Source: an uncultured Dyadobacter sp.
GTDB lineage: Bacteria; Bacteroidota; Bacteroidia; Cytophagales; Spirosomataceae
Direction of reading: 5' to 3'
Assembly (NCBI RefSeq): GCF_946482605.1
Contig: NZ_CAMLSE010000019.1
Location: 1-64,000 of the forward strand
Length of the DNA stretch: 64,000 nt
This document shows, in pieces, positions 8,329 to 17,554 of this stretch (position 1 is the stretch's first letter; each line of letters opens with the position of its first letter). The position numbers and the translations under genes were made by a program. The notes under the pieces are model-generated. The model did not search any database. It worked only from the letters and a program-made list of their open reading frames with translations, and was not told the origin of the DNA.

Positions 8329-8694
8329 ATGGATGCCATGAAAGATCCAGAGATAAAAACATTCGTCACCGACAGCGAAATCGCCTGGGAAGACCTCGGC
8401 GGAGGATTGAGACGTAAAATCATGGCCTACGATGATAACCTGATGATAGTGAAAGTCGCATTTGAAAAAGGGGGGATCGGAGTGCTCCACAGTCATTACC
8501 ACATCCAGATGAGCTACGTCGAGAGCGGGGAGTTTGAAATAACGATCGGCGACGACAAACGGATACTCCGGAAAGGCGACGTGTATCATATTCCGCCACA
8601 CGTCATCCACGGTGCACTTTGCCTCTCCGAAGGTATGCTTATCGACATTTTTAATCCCATGCGTGAAGATTTCGTGCAACCCACACCGTCCTGA
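8329..8694 (+). CDS. kdgF: KdgF-type cupin (unsaturated uronate to keto-uronate conversion)
   Basis: A single-domain cupin of 121 residues. The metal site is visible as HSHYHIQ (three histidine/glutamine ligands around residues 52-57) with a further histidine in PPHVIHG around 92-95. KdgF proteins speed up the linearisation of 4,5-unsaturated galacturonate (the GH105 product) into the substrate of KduI. The ATG at 8329 directly follows the kduI stop; an in-frame ATG at 8338 is an alternative. The position between kduI and GH105 is the main support for KdgF over other small cupins. Confidence 0.82.
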   Translation: MDAMKDPEIKTFVTDSEIAWEDLGGGLRRKIMAYDDNLMIVKVAFEKGGIGVLHSHYHIQMSYVESGEFEITIGDDKRILRKGDVYHIPPHVIHGALCLSEGMLIDIFNPMREDFVQPTPS

Positions 8695-8704
8695 CCCCGA
8701 CCCT

Positions 8705-10642
8705 ATGACCATGTATTTACTTCGATTTGTCTGCATAGCACTCGTAATAGGTTACCTGGGGTCAAAACCAGCCTGTGCACAGGATCTGCCGCTATCCCGG
8801 CAAATGGCCGACTCCTTTATGGCCCGTCATAAAGACTCGATTCTGGTAGGTAAAAACACCGCTACCAAATGGGACTATGAGCAGGGACTTATGCTCAAAG
8901 CCATTGAAAAAGTGTGGTACCGAACCGGAGAAGGCAAATATTTCGATTACATCCGCAAAGACATTGACCAATACGTCCGTCCCGACGGAAGCATCCGCAC
9001 TTACCGGGCCGATGAGTTCAATATCGACAACATTCCGCCCGGAAGGACATTGCTGACCCTGTATCAGCAGTCTCAACCCGACAAAGACAAATACAAAAAA
9101 GCAGCTGACCTGCTCTGGAAGCAGTTGGAACAACAGCCCCGCACCAAAGAGGGCGGCTATTGGCATAAAAAGCGCTATCCTAATCAGATGTGGCTCGACG
9201 GATTGTTCATGGGCGAGCCCTTTGCAGCTGAGTACAGCCTCATTTTCAATCATCCCGAGCATTTCGACGACATTGTCAAACAGTTCGCATTGATCGAAAA
9301 ATATGCCGTCGACGAAAAAACGGGCCTCGTTTACCACGCCTACGATGAAAGCAGGGAACAGCCATGGGCCGACAAGCAAACCGGCAGATCTCCCAGTTTC
9401 TGGGCAAGGGCCATAGGCTGGTACGCGATTGCATTGGTAGACGTCCTGGACTACCTTCCTCAGTCGCATCCAGGAAGGCTGCAATTGATCAGTTACCTCC
9501 AAAGATTGGCGCCCGTATTGGTCAAATACCAGGATCCGGCGTCCGGAGCGTGGTACCAGGTCATCGACCAGGGGACGAGAGCAGGCAATTACCTGGAAGC
9601 CTCGGCGTCTTGTATGTTCGTATATGCACTGGCTAAGGGCGCGCGCCTGGGTTACATTCCGCAGCTCTTCGCGAAAGCGGCCCAAAAAGGTTATCAGGGC
9701 ATCCTTCAAAATTTTGTTGAAAAAGAACCGGATGGGCTACTCAGCCTGAACAAAACCGTGAGCGTCGGAGGACTGGGTGGTACCCCGTACCGCGACGGGA
9801 CCTATGCCTACTATCTCAGTGAGCCGCTCCGGAAGAACGATCTGAAAGGAATCGGGCCGTTTATTTTCGCCAGCATTGAAATCGAAATTGCGGCGGAAAA
9901 TACGGCAGGTAAGAACAAAACCGTAGGTCTTGATTACTATTTCAATCACGAGACAAGGAATGGCCTCCATGGAGCCACAGAGCAGTTCCATTATACCTGG
10001 GAAGACCGTATGCATTCGGGTTTCTGGCTTTGGGGCAACACCTTTCGAGAACTGGGCGCTCGCACGGTTTCGGTATCGGCAGCACCGACCGAGGCCAGCC
10101 TGAAAGGCATCGATGTGTATATCATCGTGGATCCGGACACCAAAAAAGAAACTACCGATCCCCATTATATTGATCCAAAATCCATTGCGGTCATTGAGAA
10201 GTGGGTAAAAGCGGGCGGCGTACTGGTACTCATGGCCAACGATACCGCCAATTGCGAGATACCGCATTTCAATCATCTCGCCGGGAAATTCGGCATTCAA
10301 TTCACAGCCAAAAACCGGAATATGGTACAAGGCACGCAGTTCGAACAGGGCAGGATCTTGATTCCGGCGGAAAGCAAAAGCATATTTAAAACCGCTGAAA
10401 AGATCTATATCAAAGAACTCTCACCACTCAGCCTGACGCCACCTGCCAAGCCGCTCCTGACCGATCAGGGCGACGTTATCTTCGGCGTTTCCAAATATGG
10501 AAAAGGAACCGTTTTCGCCGTGGGAGATCCCTGGCTTTATAATGAATATGTGGACGGACGCAGGATCGACACCAGTTTCGAGAATTTCGAAGCCGGTAAA
10601 GACCTCGCCGGTTGGTTATTGAAACAGGTTGTAAAAAAGTAA
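8705..10642 (+). CDS. GH105 unsaturated (rhamno)galacturonyl hydrolase with extra C-terminal domain
   Basis: About 645 residues with a signal peptide (MTMYLLRFVCIALVIG, cleavage near ACAQ), so it is exported. Residues about 30-380 form the (alpha/alpha)6 barrel of GH105/GH88; the catalytic aspartate is Asp165 in QMWLDGLFMGEPF. The enzyme should remove the unsaturated uronate left at the non-reducing end by pectin or rhamnogalacturonan lyases. The last 200 residues, after the barrel, form a separate DUF4350-like domain (GIDVYIIVDPD, EKWVKAGGVLVLMAND, YGKGTVFAVGDPW), which makes the protein nearly twice the length of plain GH105 enzymes. The ATG at 8705 is chosen because it starts the signal peptide; the gene begins 10 bases after kdgF. 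Confidence 0.88.
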   Translation: MTMYLLRFVCIALVIGYLGSKPACAQDLPLSRQMADSFMARHKDSILVGKNTATKWDYEQGLMLKAIEKVWYRTGEGKYFDYIRKDIDQYVRPDGSIRTYRADEFNIDNIPPGRTLLTLYQQSQPDKDKYKKAADLLWKQLEQQPRTKEGGYWHKKRYPNQMWLDGLFMGEPFAAEYSLIFNHPEHFDDIVKQFALIEKYAVDEKTGLVYHAYDESREQPWADKQTGRSPSFWARAIGWYAIALVDVLDYLPQSHPGRLQLISYLQRLAPVLVKYQDPASGAWYQVIDQGTRAGNYLEASASCMFVYALAKGARLGYIPQLFAKAAQKGYQGILQNFVEKEPDGLLSLNKTVSVGGLGGTPYRDGTYAYYLSEPLRKNDLKGIGPFIFASIEIEIAAENTAGKNKTVGLDYYFNHETRNGLHGATEQFHYTWEDRMHSGFWLWGNTFRELGARTVSVSAAPTEASLKGIDVYIIVDPDTKKETTDPHYIDPKSIAVIEKWVKAGGVLVLMANDTANCEIPHFNHLAGKFGIQFTAKNRNMVQGTQFEQGRILIPAESKSIFKTAEKIYIKELSPLSLTPPAKPLLTDQGDVIFGVSKYGKGTVFAVGDPWLYNEYVDGRRIDTSFENFEAGKDLAGWLLKQVVKK

Positions 10643-10653
10643 ATCTCAATGCT

Positions 10654-12189
10654 ATGGGCAATCTCTTCCGGGAAAATTTACGTCAGCTCAGGCACCATTC
10701 CGCCGTTACGGTGCCCGACGACTCTACATTCCAGCTTCCCGAAAAAGTGCTTCAATTCGGCACCGGGGCATTCCTCCGCGGGCTGGCTGATTATTTTATC
10801 GACAAAGCCAACCGCCAGGGCATTTTCAACGGGCGCATTGTGGTCGTCAAATCGACGGACGACGGCGATATCAAGGCTTTTGAACGGCAGGACAATCTGT
10901 ATACCATCTGCTCCCGCGGAATCCAGGACGGTGAAGCAAAGGAAGAAAACATCATTTCCGCTGCGATCAGCAGGGTTTTACCTGCGAAAACACATTGGTC
11001 GCTGGTACTCGACCTCGCCAAAAACCCATCCGTCAGTATCGTCATATCCAATACAACCGAAACCGGTATCCAGCTTGTCCAGGACGACATTTACCAGTGG
11101 CCGCCAGTATCATTCCCCGGCAAACTGCTTGCATTTCTTTACGCACGCTACGTCGCATTCGGTGGCAATCCCGACTATGGGGTGGTAATCATCCCTACCG
11201 AGCTTATCGCTGACAACGGCAAGAAACTCGAAGCGATTATCCTTGAACTCGCACATCGGAACGGATTGGAAGGCGCATTCATCGACTGGATCGAACAATG
11301 CAATTTTTTCTGTAATTCGCTGGTCGACCGCATTGTACCCGGCAAACCCGACGAAGCCCGTTTGAAAGAACTGGAAGAAGAACTCGGTTACCGCGATGAA
11401 CTACTGATCACGACCGAACATTACCATCTCTGGGCAATTGAAGGTGGTGAAGAAATCCGCAAAAAAATCCCTTTTTACGGCATCGATCCGGGGCTGATCA
11501 TCGAACCTGATATCGAGCTTTATCGCGAACTGAAATTGCGGTTACTCAACGGCGCACATACGCTGGGAGGCGGGCTTGCTCACTTGTGCGGCTTCAAAAC
11601 GGTGGTAGAAGCAATGGACGATCCGTTTTTCTCGGCATTCCTGACCTGCCTGATGGAAAACGAAATTGCTCCGGCCATTCCGTACGAAATGCGCCCAGAT
11701 GTTGCGCTTACATTCAGCAGGCAAGTGGCGGAGCGTTTCAAAAACCCCCATATCCTCCACAGATGGCTGAACATCAACCAGAACTACTCTGCCAAGATGC
11801 TCTCACGGGTCATTCCTACCTACCTGAATTTTGAAAAACAGAATGGCTACCTTCCCGAATACATGACGTTTGGAATCGCTGTCTTTATTTTCTACATGAA
11901 ACCGGTAAGAAAGGAGGGTGACAATTACTTCGGAAAGGCAAACGACAGCCACTATCTCATCCAGGACCCACGAGCCGCATATTTTCATCAGAAATGGCAA
12001 ATGCCTTCGATCCCCGAAATGGTGCAGGTGATTTTGAAAGAGCAGGGGCTGTGGGGAAGGGATTTGAATAAAATAGATTCAGTTCAGAACACTGTAACCA
12101 CCTATCTCCGCGCATTGGTACAGAGGGGCGCATTGGAAACGCTGAAATCGCTGTTGGAGAAACCCGTGTATGTACTATCCCAATCCTGA
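10654..12189 (+). CDS. uxaB: Tagaturonate reductase / altronate oxidoreductase (UxaB)
   Basis: UxaB reduces D-tagaturonate to D-altronate with NADH in the galacturonate isomerase pathway. The 511-residue protein belongs to the long-chain mannitol dehydrogenase family: an N-terminal Rossmann part with LQFGTGAFLRGLADYF (about residues 30-45), and a C-terminal helical domain containing LRLLNGAHTLGGGLAHL (near residue 300), where the family's catalytic Lys/Asn/His cluster lies. The ATG at 10654 lies 11 bases after the GH105 stop; an upstream ATG at 10612 inside GH105 is not needed. Its partners uxaC and uxaA are not in the window, so the route must be completed elsewhere. Confidence 0.92.
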   Translation: MGNLFRENLRQLRHHSAVTVPDDSTFQLPEKVLQFGTGAFLRGLADYFIDKANRQGIFNGRIVVVKSTDDGDIKAFERQDNLYTICSRGIQDGEAKEENIISAAISRVLPAKTHWSLVLDLAKNPSVSIVISNTTETGIQLVQDDIYQWPPVSFPGKLLAFLYARYVAFGGNPDYGVVIIPTELIADNGKKLEAIILELAHRNGLEGAFIDWIEQCNFFCNSLVDRIVPGKPDEARLKELEEELGYRDELLITTEHYHLWAIEGGEEIRKKIPFYGIDPGLIIEPDIELYRELKLRLLNGAHTLGGGLAHLCGFKTVVEAMDDPFFSAFLTCLMENEIAPAIPYEMRPDVALTFSRQVAERFKNPHILHRWLNINQNYSAKMLSRVIPTYLNFEKQNGYLPEYMTFGIAVFIFYMKPVRKEGDNYFGKANDSHYLIQDPRAAYFHQKWQMPSIPEMVQVILKEQGLWGRDLNKIDSVQNTVTTYLRALVQRGALETLKSLLEKPVYVLSQS

Positions 12190-12218
12190 AACCTTGATCA
12201 ATATCTTACCAATTCAAT

Positions 12219-13499
12219 ATGGAAAATAAAATGACAGGCTATCGCTGGCGGGTGGTAGCGCTGCTGTTCTGCGCCACGACCATCAATTACCTCGACCGCC
12301 AGGTCCTGGGCCTGCTCAAACCGACTCTGGAAGCCGATTTTGGCTGGTCTGAGTCCGATTTCAGCCACATCGTCATGGCATTTCAGACAGCGTACGCCAT
12401 TTCATTGATCGGCTTTGGGGCGATGATCGATAAAATCGGGACGAAGGTCGGCTATGTCATCTCGGTCGTCGTATGGAGCATTGCTGCAATGCTGCATGCG
12501 GTCGCCACAGGCACTTTCAGTTTTGGATTCATGCGCGCCATGCTCGGTCTGGGCGAAGCGGGTAACTTTCCGGTGGCTATCAAGGCCACTGCCGAGTGGT
12601 TCCCGAAGAAAGAACGCGCCTTGGCCACAGGGATCTTCAACTCCGGTGCGAATATCGGTGCCGTGGTAGCGCCCATTATGGTGCCCTGGATCCTGGGCGC
12701 CTATGGCTGGCAGGAAGCATTTCTCATTACCGGGGCGTTGGGCTTCATCTGGCTGATCTTCTGGCTGCGTTACTACGAAATACCATCCCGGCAACCTCGC
12801 GTCAATCAGGCTGAGTTTGATCATATTCACAGCGACAACGAACCCGACACCAGCAAGGAAGCGCCCGTCAAATGGCTGCAACTGTTCAAAGTACGCCAGA
12901 CCTGGGCATTCGTTTTTGGCAAAATGCTCACCGATCCGATCTGGTGGTTCTTTTTGTACTGGCTGCCCTCCTATTTTGCCGAGGCCTTCAAGCTCAACCT
13001 CTCCAAACCAAGCCCCGAATTGGTGATCGTTTACACTGCCACCACGATCGGCAGCATTGGCGGTGGTTATCTGTCCGGCTATTTTATTAAAAAAGGATGG
13101 CCCGTGTTCCGCGCGCGAAAGACTTCCATGTTGATCTTTGCATTCCTGGTGATGCCCATTATGGCAGCGCAATACACGACCAATATCTGGCAGGCTGTGA
13201 TACTGATCAGTCTCGCGGCAGCAGCTCACCAGGCATGGAGTGCCAATATTTTTACGACCGCCTCGGACATGTTTCCTAAAAAGGCAGTAAGTTCCGTAGT
13301 TGGAATCGGAGGAATGGCCGGATCAGTAGGTGGGATCCTGTTTCCCCTTTTGGTAGGGATCATTCTGGACAATTATAAGGCAGCCGGAAACATCGGGGGA
13401 GGTTACAACCTGATCTTCATACTCTGTGGATGTGCATACCTGCTCGCCTGGGGCGTAATGCATGTATTTTCACCGAAGATGGAACGGGTTGATATCTAG
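12219..13499 (+). CDS. exuT: Hexuronate transporter, MFS (ExuT-type)
   Basis: A 426-residue major facilitator protein of the anion:cation symporter branch with about 12 membrane segments. The opening NYLDRQVLG in segment 1 and the RAMLGLGEAGNFPVAIKA loop are typical of ExuT/GarP-type sugar-acid transporters. It should import galacturonate/glucuronate, or their unsaturated products, by proton symport across the inner membrane. It is the last gene of the hexuronate operon, 29 bases after uxaB. The exact substrate is inferred from the operon. Confidence 0.9.
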   Translation: MENKMTGYRWRVVALLFCATTINYLDRQVLGLLKPTLEADFGWSESDFSHIVMAFQTAYAISLIGFGAMIDKIGTKVGYVISVVVWSIAAMLHAVATGTFSFGFMRAMLGLGEAGNFPVAIKATAEWFPKKERALATGIFNSGANIGAVVAPIMVPWILGAYGWQEAFLITGALGFIWLIFWLRYYEIPSRQPRVNQAEFDHIHSDNEPDTSKEAPVKWLQLFKVRQTWAFVFGKMLTDPIWWFFLYWLPSYFAEAFKLNLSKPSPELVIVYTATTIGSIGGGYLSGYFIKKGWPVFRARKTSMLIFAFLVMPIMAAQYTTNIWQAVILISLAAAAHQAWSANIFTTASDMFPKKAVSSVVGIGGMAGSVGGILFPLLVGIILDNYKAAGNIGGGYNLIFILCGCAYLLAWGVMHVFSPKMERVDI

Positions 13500-13578
13500 G
13501 CAGCCTGCCGGTAATCCACCGATGTTCACAGCCAGAATACCGATCGACGAAGTTCAACTAAATCCTAATTTTTGATCA

Positions 13579-14013
13579 ATGAAGAAAAGTCTTTTAATCC
13601 TTGCGTTCCTGCTGATCGGTAATGCATTCGTGTTCGCCCAAAGTGCTGACGAAAAAGCAGTTGCGGCCACCGTCGAAAAACTAAAAACGGCTATCATCAG
13701 CGCCAACGAAGCCGACCTGAAAAAACTGACCTCTCCCTCGCTTTCCTACGGACACTCCAACGGCCTGCTGGAAGATCAGAAGGAGTTCATCCGCGCGCTC
13801 GTAAGCGAAGAGTCCAAGTTCACAAAAATGGATCTCACCGACCAGACGGTCGCGGTGTCGGGCGATGTCGCGCTGGTTCGACACAAACTTTTTGGAGATA
13901 CCCACAACAAGGGAAAAGATCCCGCACAGGTCAAGCTCGGTGTATTGATGGTTTTCCAGAAAATAAAAGGAAACTGGGTACTGCTCGGACGTCAGGCGTT
14001 CAAGCTCGTATAG
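13579..14013 (+). CDS. Exported NTF2-like (DUF4440/SnoaL-type) protein
   Basis: A 144-residue protein with a signal peptide (MKKSLLILAFLLIGN, cleavage after FAQ) and a single NTF2-like alpha+beta barrel (residues about 28-142: VAATVEKLKTAIISANEADLKKL, then strands ending in WVLLGRQAFKLV). Members of this family are small periplasmic proteins of mostly unknown role. It lies 79 bases after exuT and is followed by a strong terminator, so it may be the last gene of the hexuronate transcript. No catalytic residues can be named. Confidence 0.8.
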   Translation: MKKSLLILAFLLIGNAFVFAQSADEKAVAATVEKLKTAIISANEADLKKLTSPSLSYGHSNGLLEDQKEFIRALVSEESKFTKMDLTDQTVAVSGDVALVRHKLFGDTHNKGKDPAQVKLGVLMVFQKIKGNWVLLGRQAFKLV

Positions 14014-14036
14014 ATTCATTCCAGGATATATATTCA

Positions 14037-14077
14037 AACAGGTCTGCTATTCCACTCGCAGGCCTGTTTTTGTTTTT
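14037..14077 (+). terminator. Rho-independent terminator after the NTF2-like gene
   Basis: AACAGGTCTGC (14037-14047) pairs with GCAGGCCTGTT (14058-14068) over 11 base pairs with one G-U pair and a 10-base loop. A T-rich tract (TTTGTTTTT) follows, which also holds the end of the converging nuclease remnant. Confidence 0.8.
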
Positions 14078-14702
14078 ACCAAATCGCGCTGCTCCATTTG
14101 TCCTTTAAACCGGCCTCAAACTCTCCCATTTTCAAATCAACGACAACAAGGCATTTCAGCCGTCGGTGATAAAACAGTAAGTCGATGAAGTAATCCCGGT
14201 GATCGATGGTAATACGCTTCTGCCGTGCCATGAATGCAAAATCGCTTCCCATTTCGATAATGAAGTGCTGCAACTCGACTATAATCGAAGATTCCAGGTC
14301 TTTCTCCGAATAAGTGTCCTTCAAACCCAGGAAATCTAGAAAGTAAGGGTCTTTAAAAACGAGATCTGGATTGAGCTTTTGTTCGCTTTTCAGTAGTTGG
14401 ATGTTGTCGATAATTACGTCTTCGGGCATTTTACTTATGGCGGTGCGCTCGTAGAGCATGGATTGAATGCGTTCCCTAAATGTGCGTACGCTCCATTTTT
14501 CGTGAATGCACATTTGGATGTAGAATTCTCTTTTTACAACGTCTTGAATGGGTAAGACAGCGATAATATGTGTCCAGCCTAATTGTCGTATCAGTGAAAC
14601 GACAATTTGTTCCTCAGGAAAAAGCTCCGCAAACTGGATCATTCTCCTCAGACTTTTTTCTGAAAAAGACTTTCCGTACTCCGTCTCCAATTGTCGCGAC
14701 AT
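14076..14702 (-). pseudogene. Decayed YhcG/DUF1016 PD-(D/E)xK nuclease
   Basis: A 208-codon open frame matches only the middle of YhcG-type (DUF1016) proteins, which are normally about 340-380 residues. It starts at SRQLETEYGKSFSEKSLRRM, so the first 60 or so residues are missing, with an in-frame TAG 15 bases upstream. The nuclease motif is still readable (YFIDLLFYHRR then VVVDLKMGEF). Near 14107-14113 the frame shifts: the family ending GFKGQME is present one frame over, showing a lost base (or two gained), and the true C-terminus is absent. Its 5' end abuts the ATP-grasp gene. It is best read as a remnant of a mobile nuclease gene. Confidence 0.8.
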
Positions 14703-14727
14703 GAGCGACGCCCCCTAGAAGCAAACC

Positions 14728-15942
14728 TCAATGCGTCGGTTTCTTCGGGGCTGGCGCAGATGCATGATACTTCTTCTGGATGATCGCCGCATATTTATCC
14801 ATGAGTTCCAGCACTTTGTCTCGGGATTTGGAGCGCACTACCAGCCCTACATGATGCGGCTCTTCCATACGCCAAACGACTTCCGGATCATTGAATACCG
14901 ACAGATCCGGCCATTCCTGGCGCGCAAGTGATATGATAATGCCGGAATACTCTTTCCTGACAGCGGGCAATTTGTAGTTATCCCCTTTTGCCTCGGCAGT
15001 CTCCATCTTGGCCCATTCTTTCCAGAGATTGATTCCCGACGAAGCCTCCACCATTTCCGAGAGATTGGCTCCTCCCACGCGTGAAGAGGTTTCGAGAAAG
15101 TAATATTTACCATCGTCGTGGCATCTGATCACTTCCGTGTGGGAAGCGCTGTGCTTCAACCCGAAGGCTTTCAGCAGATCTACCGCCAGCGTTTGCAATG
15201 CATGTTCTTCCGAAGAATCGAAAGGAACAGTAACAGACCTGAAAATACCGCCCCCATGTGCCACATCGAAAGGAGGTGCCAGATACTTGCTGTTCCAGGA
15301 GAAGATCACAATGCCATTATAGGAAATCGAGTCGACGTGGTAAACATCCCCGGGCTTGTATTGCTCCACCAGATAAGCGTGACGCTTGTCGCCGAGTTCG
15401 TGAATAGTATTCCAAAGCTCTTCCGCAGTTTGCAGCTTCTGAATCCCCGTGGACGACGCCTCAGATCTTGGTTTGATCATCCACGGTCCGGGATATTTCT
15501 CTATAAAACGGTTGATCTGATCATCATTAAACAATGCCGAAAACCCCGGTACCAGAATCCCCGACTCCACTGCTTTGGTACGCATGGCCAGCTTATCCCG
15601 GAAATAACGACCGGTTGTTTGTCCCATACCCGGTATCCGGAAGTACTCGCGGATATGCGCGGCCTTTTCCACATCGAAATCATCGAGTGCAACCACCCGA
15701 TCGATAGGCCTCGTGCGCATGACATAGGCCAGCCCCGTAATGATCTCATGCATATTATACACCCCCTCCTCATTCTCCTCGATATAGAAAAACTCATCCA
15801 CTGCCTCGCGGGCCCACGGCTTGTGTTCCAGTTTCTTGGCGGTAATCATAAAAACCCTGTTGCCGGCAGCTTTGCAGGCCCTCAAAAAATCATTACCCTT
15901 GAAGTAGGTGGAAATACAGAGAAAAGTCAGAGCAGGGGTCAT
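14728..15942 (-). CDS. ATP-grasp carboxylate-amine ligase-like protein
   Basis: A 404-residue protein with an N-terminal Rossmann-like preATP-grasp part (TFLCISTYFKGNDFLRAC) and a central ATP-grasp fold (residues about 115-320): PWMIKPRSEASSTGI for the ATP-binding lysine and loop, YLVEQYKPGDVYHVDSI for the next strand, and FLETSSRVGGANLSEM for the Mg2+-binding glutamate and arginine. ATP-grasp enzymes join a carboxylate to an amine or thiol through an acyl phosphate. The substrate is not evident and no biosynthetic partner genes adjoin it. A C-terminal Ala/Pro/Lys-rich tail ends the protein. A textbook promoter precedes it at 16007-16036. Confidence 0.83.
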   Translation of the reverse strand: MTPALTFLCISTYFKGNDFLRACKAAGNRVFMITAKKLEHKPWAREAVDEFFYIEENEEGVYNMHEIITGLAYVMRTRPIDRVVALDDFDVEKAAHIREYFRIPGMGQTTGRYFRDKLAMRTKAVESGILVPGFSALFNDDQINRFIEKYPGPWMIKPRSEASSTGIQKLQTAEELWNTIHELGDKRHAYLVEQYKPGDVYHVDSISYNGIVIFSWNSKYLAPPFDVAHGGGIFRSVTVPFDSSEEHALQTLAVDLLKAFGLKHSASHTEVIRCHDDGKYYFLETSSRVGGANLSEMVEASSGINLWKEWAKMETAEAKGDNYKLPAVRKEYSGIIISLARQEWPDLSVFNDPEVVWRMEEPHHVGLVVRSKSRDKVLELMDKYAAIIQKKYHASAPAPKKPTH

Positions 15943-16006
15943 AAAATGTGGTTTGGTGGACGCCAGCGTTATTTATGCAGAAGGTTATCGCCAAGGCTTG
16001 TAATCT

Positions 16007-16036
16007 CAAATCTAGCAAAAAGAACCATTTTGGCAA
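16007..16036 (-). promoter_or_regulatory. Consensus Bacteroidota promoter for the ATP-grasp gene
   Basis: TTG (16034-16036), exactly 19 bases, then TAGATTTG (16007-16014) on the minus strand: a full TTG-N19-TAnnTTTG match. The leader to the ATG at 15942 would be about 58 bases. Confidence 0.75.
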
Positions 16037-16087
16037 GAAAAGCACAAGTTAAATTTCCGTTATACCAGGCATTACCACGACTTTTGG

Positions 16088-17479
16088 TTATGTACCTAAT
16101 TTGGAAAGGTAGCCAATCAGCAAACGGACCCCATAGGCGGTCCCTGCCCGGCCGGGTGCAAATTCAGTATCTCCAAAGGCCATTCCTGCGATGTCCAGAT
16201 GCGCCCAGGCCTGGTGCTTTTGGGTAAACACTTCGAGGAATTTGGCTGCGACGATCGCTCCGGCCAGCGGCTTTCCATGGTAGTTTTTCACATCTGCAAT
16301 GTCGGAACTGATCTCCTCGGCATACTCTTCCCAAACCGGAAGGCGCCAGAGACGTTCGCCCGTTGCATCCCCCGCCTCCGTCAGCGCGCGCGCCAGTTCG
16401 TCGTTTGGGGTGAATAGCCCGGCGGCCTCGTATCCAAGGGTCTGGATGACGCTACCCGTCAGCGTCGCCAGGTCGATTAAAATATCCGGTTCGTAATGCT
16501 TGGCAGCATAATACAACCCGTCTGCCAGGATCAACCTGCCCTCAGCATCCGTATCGATCACTTCAATGGTTTTGCCGGAGTAAGAACCTATGACATCCCC
16601 GGGTTTCACGGCAGCACCGTCCACCCCGTTTTCGGTAGCAGGAATGATTCCGATGATCCTGACAGGTAACTTCATTTGTGCAGCCAGCTCGATCGTCCCC
16701 AAAACCGCCGCTGCACCGCCCATATCGCTTTTCATCAGGTGCATGTTGGCGGCTGGCTTAATGGAAATCCCGCCAGTATCAAAGGTGACCCCCTTTCCGA
16801 CCAATGCGACTGTTTTTTCATAATGGTCGGGCAGGTATTCGGAGATGATCATCACAGGCGGAACCGTGCTTCCCCGACTTACTGCCAGCAATGCCCGCAT
16901 TCCCTGCTCTTCCAGATCCTTCTTTTCCAGGACATTCACACGGTAGCCATTTTCATCACCCGATTTCTTCGCCCATTCCGCCAGGGTTTCAGGCGTCTTG
17001 TGGCTGGAAGGCGCATTCATCAAATCCATGATCCGCATCTGCACTGTCGCGGTTGCATGCGCATGACCGACAGTTTTTTCCAGGTCCATATCGGAATCTG
17101 CCAGGATGAAAAGTTTTCCGGTTTTGAAAAAATCACTGAGCGGCTTCGGTTCTGTTTTATAAAGTTGAAGGTCATATCCACCCAAAACAATGCCATTCAC
17201 CGCCTGAGCGGTCCATGCCTCATCACGTCCCCGCACATCCAGAACGATCACTCCGGGCCAGCGATCTTTTCTTTTGAAAAAGAGCGACCGGAAAATTTTG
17301 ACGATCGACGGCAACTTGGGGGACTTTCCGAGCCCAAACCACAACTCTTTGGAGGAATACCACCAAGTCTCTCCTTTTTCTGCCTTAAACATCAGCTGAT
17401 GTTCCGGCTCCGATCCCTGTTCAAAGGACCGGATGATCAATATATCTTCAATAGGTTCCTGAATGAGCTGTATTTGCAT
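16088..17479 (-). CDS. Leucyl aminopeptidase, M17 family
   Basis: A 463-residue cytosolic aminopeptidase that removes N-terminal residues from peptides using two metal ions. The M17 signatures are clear: VGKGVTFDTGGISIKPA (metal-binding Lys and Asp), MKSDMGGAAAVLG and NTDAEGRLILADGL (Asp/Glu metal ligands and the catalytic Arg). The N-terminal domain (about 1-150) is less conserved, as is usual. It lies downstream of the M28 peptidase gene on the same strand, but a terminator separates them. The promoter is not clear; TGTCTTTG near 17513-17520 overlaps the terminator stem and is one base off the -7 consensus. Confidence 0.92.
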   Translation of the reverse strand: MQIQLIQEPIEDILIIRSFEQGSEPEHQLMFKAEKGETWWYSSKELWFGLGKSPKLPSIVKIFRSLFFKRKDRWPGVIVLDVRGRDEAWTAQAVNGIVLGGYDLQLYKTEPKPLSDFFKTGKLFILADSDMDLEKTVGHAHATATVQMRIMDLMNAPSSHKTPETLAEWAKKSGDENGYRVNVLEKKDLEEQGMRALLAVSRGSTVPPVMIISEYLPDHYEKTVALVGKGVTFDTGGISIKPAANMHLMKSDMGGAAAVLGTIELAAQMKLPVRIIGIIPATENGVDGAAVKPGDVIGSYSGKTIEVIDTDAEGRLILADGLYYAAKHYEPDILIDLATLTGSVIQTLGYEAAGLFTPNDELARALTEAGDATGERLWRLPVWEEYAEEISSDIADVKNYHGKPLAGAIVAAKFLEVFTQKHQAWAHLDIAGMAFGDTEFAPGRAGTAYGVRLLIGYLSKLGT

Positions 17480-17500
17480 GACGATAATGGACTGAATACT

Positions 17501-17532
17501 AAAAAAGCAAAGACAATATATGCCTTTGCTTT
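17501..17532 (-). terminator. Terminator after the M28 peptidase gene
   Basis: On the minus strand AAAGCAAAG (17524-17532) pairs with CTTTGCTTT (17504-17512) around an 11-base loop and runs into a T tract (17501-17506). Confidence 0.65.
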
Positions 17533-17554
17533 CAATAATAGGTCAATAGGGCTG

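Noticed and set aside
15118..16227. A 369-codon plus-strand frame opposite the ATP-grasp and M17 genes
   Set aside because: Its composition is Arg/His-rich shadow sequence, and it spans the promoter of the ATP-grasp gene.
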